NCBI RefSeq assembly: GCF_900172355.1
Contig: NZ_FWFZ01000011.1
Coordinates: 91,167 to 155,166 of the forward strand
Reading direction: 5' to 3'
DNA from: Roseisalinus antarcticus
Lineage (GTDB): Bacteria > Pseudomonadota > Alphaproteobacteria > Rhodobacterales > Rhodobacteraceae
DNA length: 64,000 bases
A model generated the notes under the pieces. The model searched no databases, was not told the origin of the DNA, and saw nothing but the letters and a program-made list of their open reading frames with translations. This document shows positions 62,257 to 64,000 of the stretch, piece by piece (within the stretch, counting starts at the first letter, position 1; each line of letters begins with the position of its first letter). The position numbers were made by a program, and so were the translations under genes.

Positions 62257-62913
62257 ACGCCCTGTGAAGCTTGCGCAGCAGCATGCCGTCAGCGACGTCG
62301 TCAGCATGCACCGCGCCCGATTGAGGCAACAGGTCTCGATCCTCGCCGTCACCGCAGCGTTGCAGTTAGGCAGGACCGGCTGAGCAAAACCAGATCGCCG
62401 AAACCTACGTTGTGGCGAATGGCACCGGTCGCGTATGCAGTTGGACCGTCGGCAGACCGAACATCACGGCAGACAAACACGGACACGGTAAGAGGGGGAA
62501 ATCCCGGAATCTTGCGGCACGTCCGGCACATGCACCGTTTCCGCCTGTACGCCGCAACCTGTCTTTGCACGACGCATGCTGCCGGGATCTTGCGCGGTCC
62601 AGAGGGAGCCTGTCATCCCCTCTCCCATTGCTTGCGCCACGCGACCCTTGCGGGCCTCTCAGCGGCTGATCTGACCGGGATCGGCTGACGCCTCGACCGC
62701 CTTGAACGCAACAGCGCGTCCGGACTTTCTTCCCCTGGCGCCCCCGAACAATATCGGGTTCGCCATTCCTCGCGGAGCAAGAAAGACCGGCCTTGCCGTC
62801 CTCAGCTGGCGCTGCGGGCCACAGGGGCTGCGTCGGCGGGTCGTCCCGGTCCTGACGATCGCCATCGAGGCCGCGGAGGGCGCGGGCTCGGACAAGCCAA
62901 AAGGAGATTTGAC
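62257..62913. other. 657-bp island region without a supported gene
   Basis: Several frames are open but none has a ribosome site with a recognisable protein. One frame at 62702-62977 runs into the DUF736 gene out of phase and looks non-coding. In comparable elements other accessory genes occupy this place, so it may be a deletion scar. The last part contains the DUF736 promoter and its AAAAGGAG site. Confidence 0.5.
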
Positions 62914-63252
62914 ATGGCCACCACCGGAACCTTCAAGAAGACCGGCAGCGAATACGTCGGCGAAATCGTCACCCTGAGCGTTCAGGCAGAATCCGTCCGC
63001 ATCGTCCCCGAGGACAGCACCCCGAACGACAACGCCCCCTCCCACCGCGTCTTCGTCGGCCGTGCCGAGATCGGCGCTGCCTGGTCCAAGCGCTCGACCG
63101 AGGGCCGCGACTACCTGAGCCTCAAGCTCGACGACCCGAGCTTCACCCAGCCGATCTACGCCAACCTCTTCGACGACACGGTGATCGAAGGCGGCGAAGA
63201 GACCTTCAGCCTCATCTGGTCGCGCCCCAACACCCGCTGCAACGGCGACTGA
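62914..63252 (+). CDS. DUF736 family protein
   Basis: A 112-residue protein, MATTGTFKKTGSEYVGEIVT then LSVQAESVRIVPED, GRAEIGAAWSKRSTEGRDYL and SLKLDDPSFTQPIYANLF, which is the DUF736 pattern. Such proteins are common and well conserved on alphaproteobacterial plasmids and integrative elements; the function is unknown. A strong AAAAGGAG site precedes ATG 62914. The gene appears intact and is followed by a large hairpin. Confidence 0.93.
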   Translation: MATTGTFKKTGSEYVGEIVTLSVQAESVRIVPEDSTPNDNAPSHRVFVGRAEIGAAWSKRSTEGRDYLSLKLDDPSFTQPIYANLFDDTVIEGGEETFSLIWSRPNTRCNGD

Positions 63253-63259
63253 CAGCAAA

Positions 63260-63290
63260 CCGCCCCGCCCGGGATCACCGGGCGGGGCGG
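63260..63290 (+). terminator. Strong hairpin after DUF736
   Basis: A perfect 13-bp GC-rich stem (63260-63272 with 63278-63290) and a 5-nt loop lie 7 bp after the DUF736 stop. AATTTGCTTG follows, a moderate T content. This is probably a terminator. Confidence 0.7.
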
Positions 63291-63520
63291 AATTTGCTTG
63301 TCTTGTGCTGACCGCGAGCGACTTGCGCTCTTGCTTGAACGCAACGCGTATTGGACTTCAGCCTTCCAGATTCGTCTGCAGCTGCGATCATTCGTGATCG
63401 TGGTCTGCTATTCCGCTCAGCTTGGCATTCAGGTTCCCGCTTTTTCTCGCTCAGGCCAAGAAAAGATGGCCGAGCGGCTGAGAGTAGTGCGGCTTAATGT
63501 GATCTAGCCACTTTTCGTAT

Positions 63521-63871
63521 TCATCTTTTGGCAAACAACTGGCACCCCCAAATAAGGCAAGGCTGCTGAGACGGCGAAACAGAAGTGAAGCCAGTTTTCG
63601 ATTTTCGGTAACAGTTTTTGTCATCAAGTCGGCTTCTCGCCAAGAGCATCTGACGCTCGTCCAGGTTAGAAGAAACTTCTTTCACTATTTCTTTTAACCC
63701 ACCCGGAGTAAGAGGAACCACACCACGGACAAACAGCTCAAAAAGCCACGTCTTCGATAGCTGAATGCTCGATGCTGGTGGTGAGTGCATCACAGAAATC
63801 ACTTCATCGTGAAGATCGTCGAAGCACCCAGCATTGTCTTTTTCCAGCTCCTGCATAGGCTCAGGACCCAT
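63521..63871 (-). CDS. Hypothetical protein next to the IS element
   Basis: A 116-residue protein from ATG 63871, MGPEPMQELEKDNAGCFDDL then HDEVISVMHSPPASSIQL, LFELFVRGVVPLTPGGLKEI and VKEVSSNLDERQMLLARSRL, with an irregular serine- and cysteine-containing end. No family is recognised. The composition is AT-richer than the island backbone. The 5' end abuts the presumed left end of the IS element, so the gene may have been cut; the C-terminus may also be frame-shifted. Confidence 0.4.
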   Translation of the reverse strand: MGPEPMQELEKDNAGCFDDLHDEVISVMHSPPASSIQLSKTWLFELFVRGVVPLTPGGLKEIVKEVSSNLDERQMLLARSRLDDKNCYRKSKTGFTSVSPSQQPCLIWGCQLFAKR

Positions 63872-63931
63872 TAAACGGGTTGAGGCTGCGCGGTCTGCGT
63901 GATTCATCGTCCCCGAACCAAAGGGGGCATG

Positions 63932-64000
63932 ATGAGCGATCTGTATTGGCTGAGCGAGGCTCAGATGGCGCGGCTGAGGCCCTATTTTCCGAAGAGCCAT
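63932..64000 (+). CDS. IS5-family transposase, N-terminal part
   Basis: The last 23 codons of the window read MSDLYWLSEAQMARLRPYFP then KSH, the characteristic start of a widespread IS5-family transposase in alphaproteobacteria (the homologous start is M-S-D-L-Y-W-L-T/S-D/E). An AGGGGG site lies just upstream. The IS left end probably lies between about 63872 and 63925. The rest is outside the window. Confidence 0.78.
   Translation, partial: MSDLYWLSEAQMARLRPYFPKSH

Larger units (their letters stand above)
54780..64000. mobile_element. Decayed integrated element at dusA, continuing past the window
   Basis: From the dusA start to the edge the gene content changes to integrase remnant, DUF932, ParB-like, Toprim-primase fragment, DUF2493 and DUF736, a set that recurs together on alphaproteobacterial plasmids and integrative elements. 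At least four of these genes are broken. An AT-richer cassette is inserted at 57.3-59.8 kb, and an IS5-type element begins at the right edge. The right attachment site is not in view. Confidence 0.8.

Noticed and set aside
62702..62977. A 91-codon plus-strand frame overlapping the DUF736 start
   Set aside because: No ribosome site, proline-rich out-of-frame reading through DUF736; not supported.

Overview
The window is GC-rich chromosomal DNA that reads as a member of the Rhodobacteraceae (Roseobacter-type Alphaproteobacteria). The evidence is the family-typical gene order (yajC, secD, secF, Mth938-like, ccmABCDG; soxBDAG; a yfgM-like, bamB, der row), a LuxI/LuxR pair, isolated fliG, high-GC codon use and two copies of a convergent-intergenic motif that I associate with this family. 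No rRNA, tRNA or CRISPR array was seen.

Positions 1-54.8 kb are mostly core genome. 1-8.2 kb: bioY (cut by the edge), a DUF6314 gene, purB, a quorum-sensing locus (luxI and luxR on the minus strand, with a divergent LuxR-like protein that lacks the DNA-binding domain), a small secreted protein, solitary fliG, an LpxL-type acyltransferase and a DUF1223 gene. 8.4-20 kb: acnA, a di-haem cytochrome c, then a long minus-strand row: yajC, an orphan SecD P1-like secreted protein, secD, secF, a TauE/SafE permease, an Mth938-like gene and ccmA-B-C-D-G. 20-27 kb: serS, a glycosyltransferase-like gene, a TspO-like gene and the BAM-associated row. 27-36 kb: an RND efflux pair, a cupin, a Bcr/CflA-type MFS pump and an Atm1-type ABC exporter. 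Similar 18-bp palindromes lie about 30 bp upstream of both the RND and the MFS genes. 36-46 kb: a LysM protein with tandem repeats, LOG, RarD, sodB and a surface-glycan group (two glycosyltransferases, a sulfotransferase, an ATP-grasp protein). 46-54.8 kb: the heterotetrameric sarcosine oxidase operon with an extra small membrane protein, ccmI, ruvX, a DUF1289 gene and dusA.

From about 54.8 kb to the end is a decayed integrated element next to the 5' end of dusA, a known integration site. It holds a broken tyrosine integrase, a frameshifted DUF932 gene, a ParB-like gene fused by deletion to a Toprim-primase fragment, a 5'-truncated DUF2493 gene, DUF736 and the left end of an IS5-type transposase. 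Between the DUF932 and ParB genes sits an AT-richer, oppositely oriented three-gene cassette (small secreted protein, membrane-anchored protein, secreted ClpP-like protein). This cassette is the best candidate for an undescribed system here.
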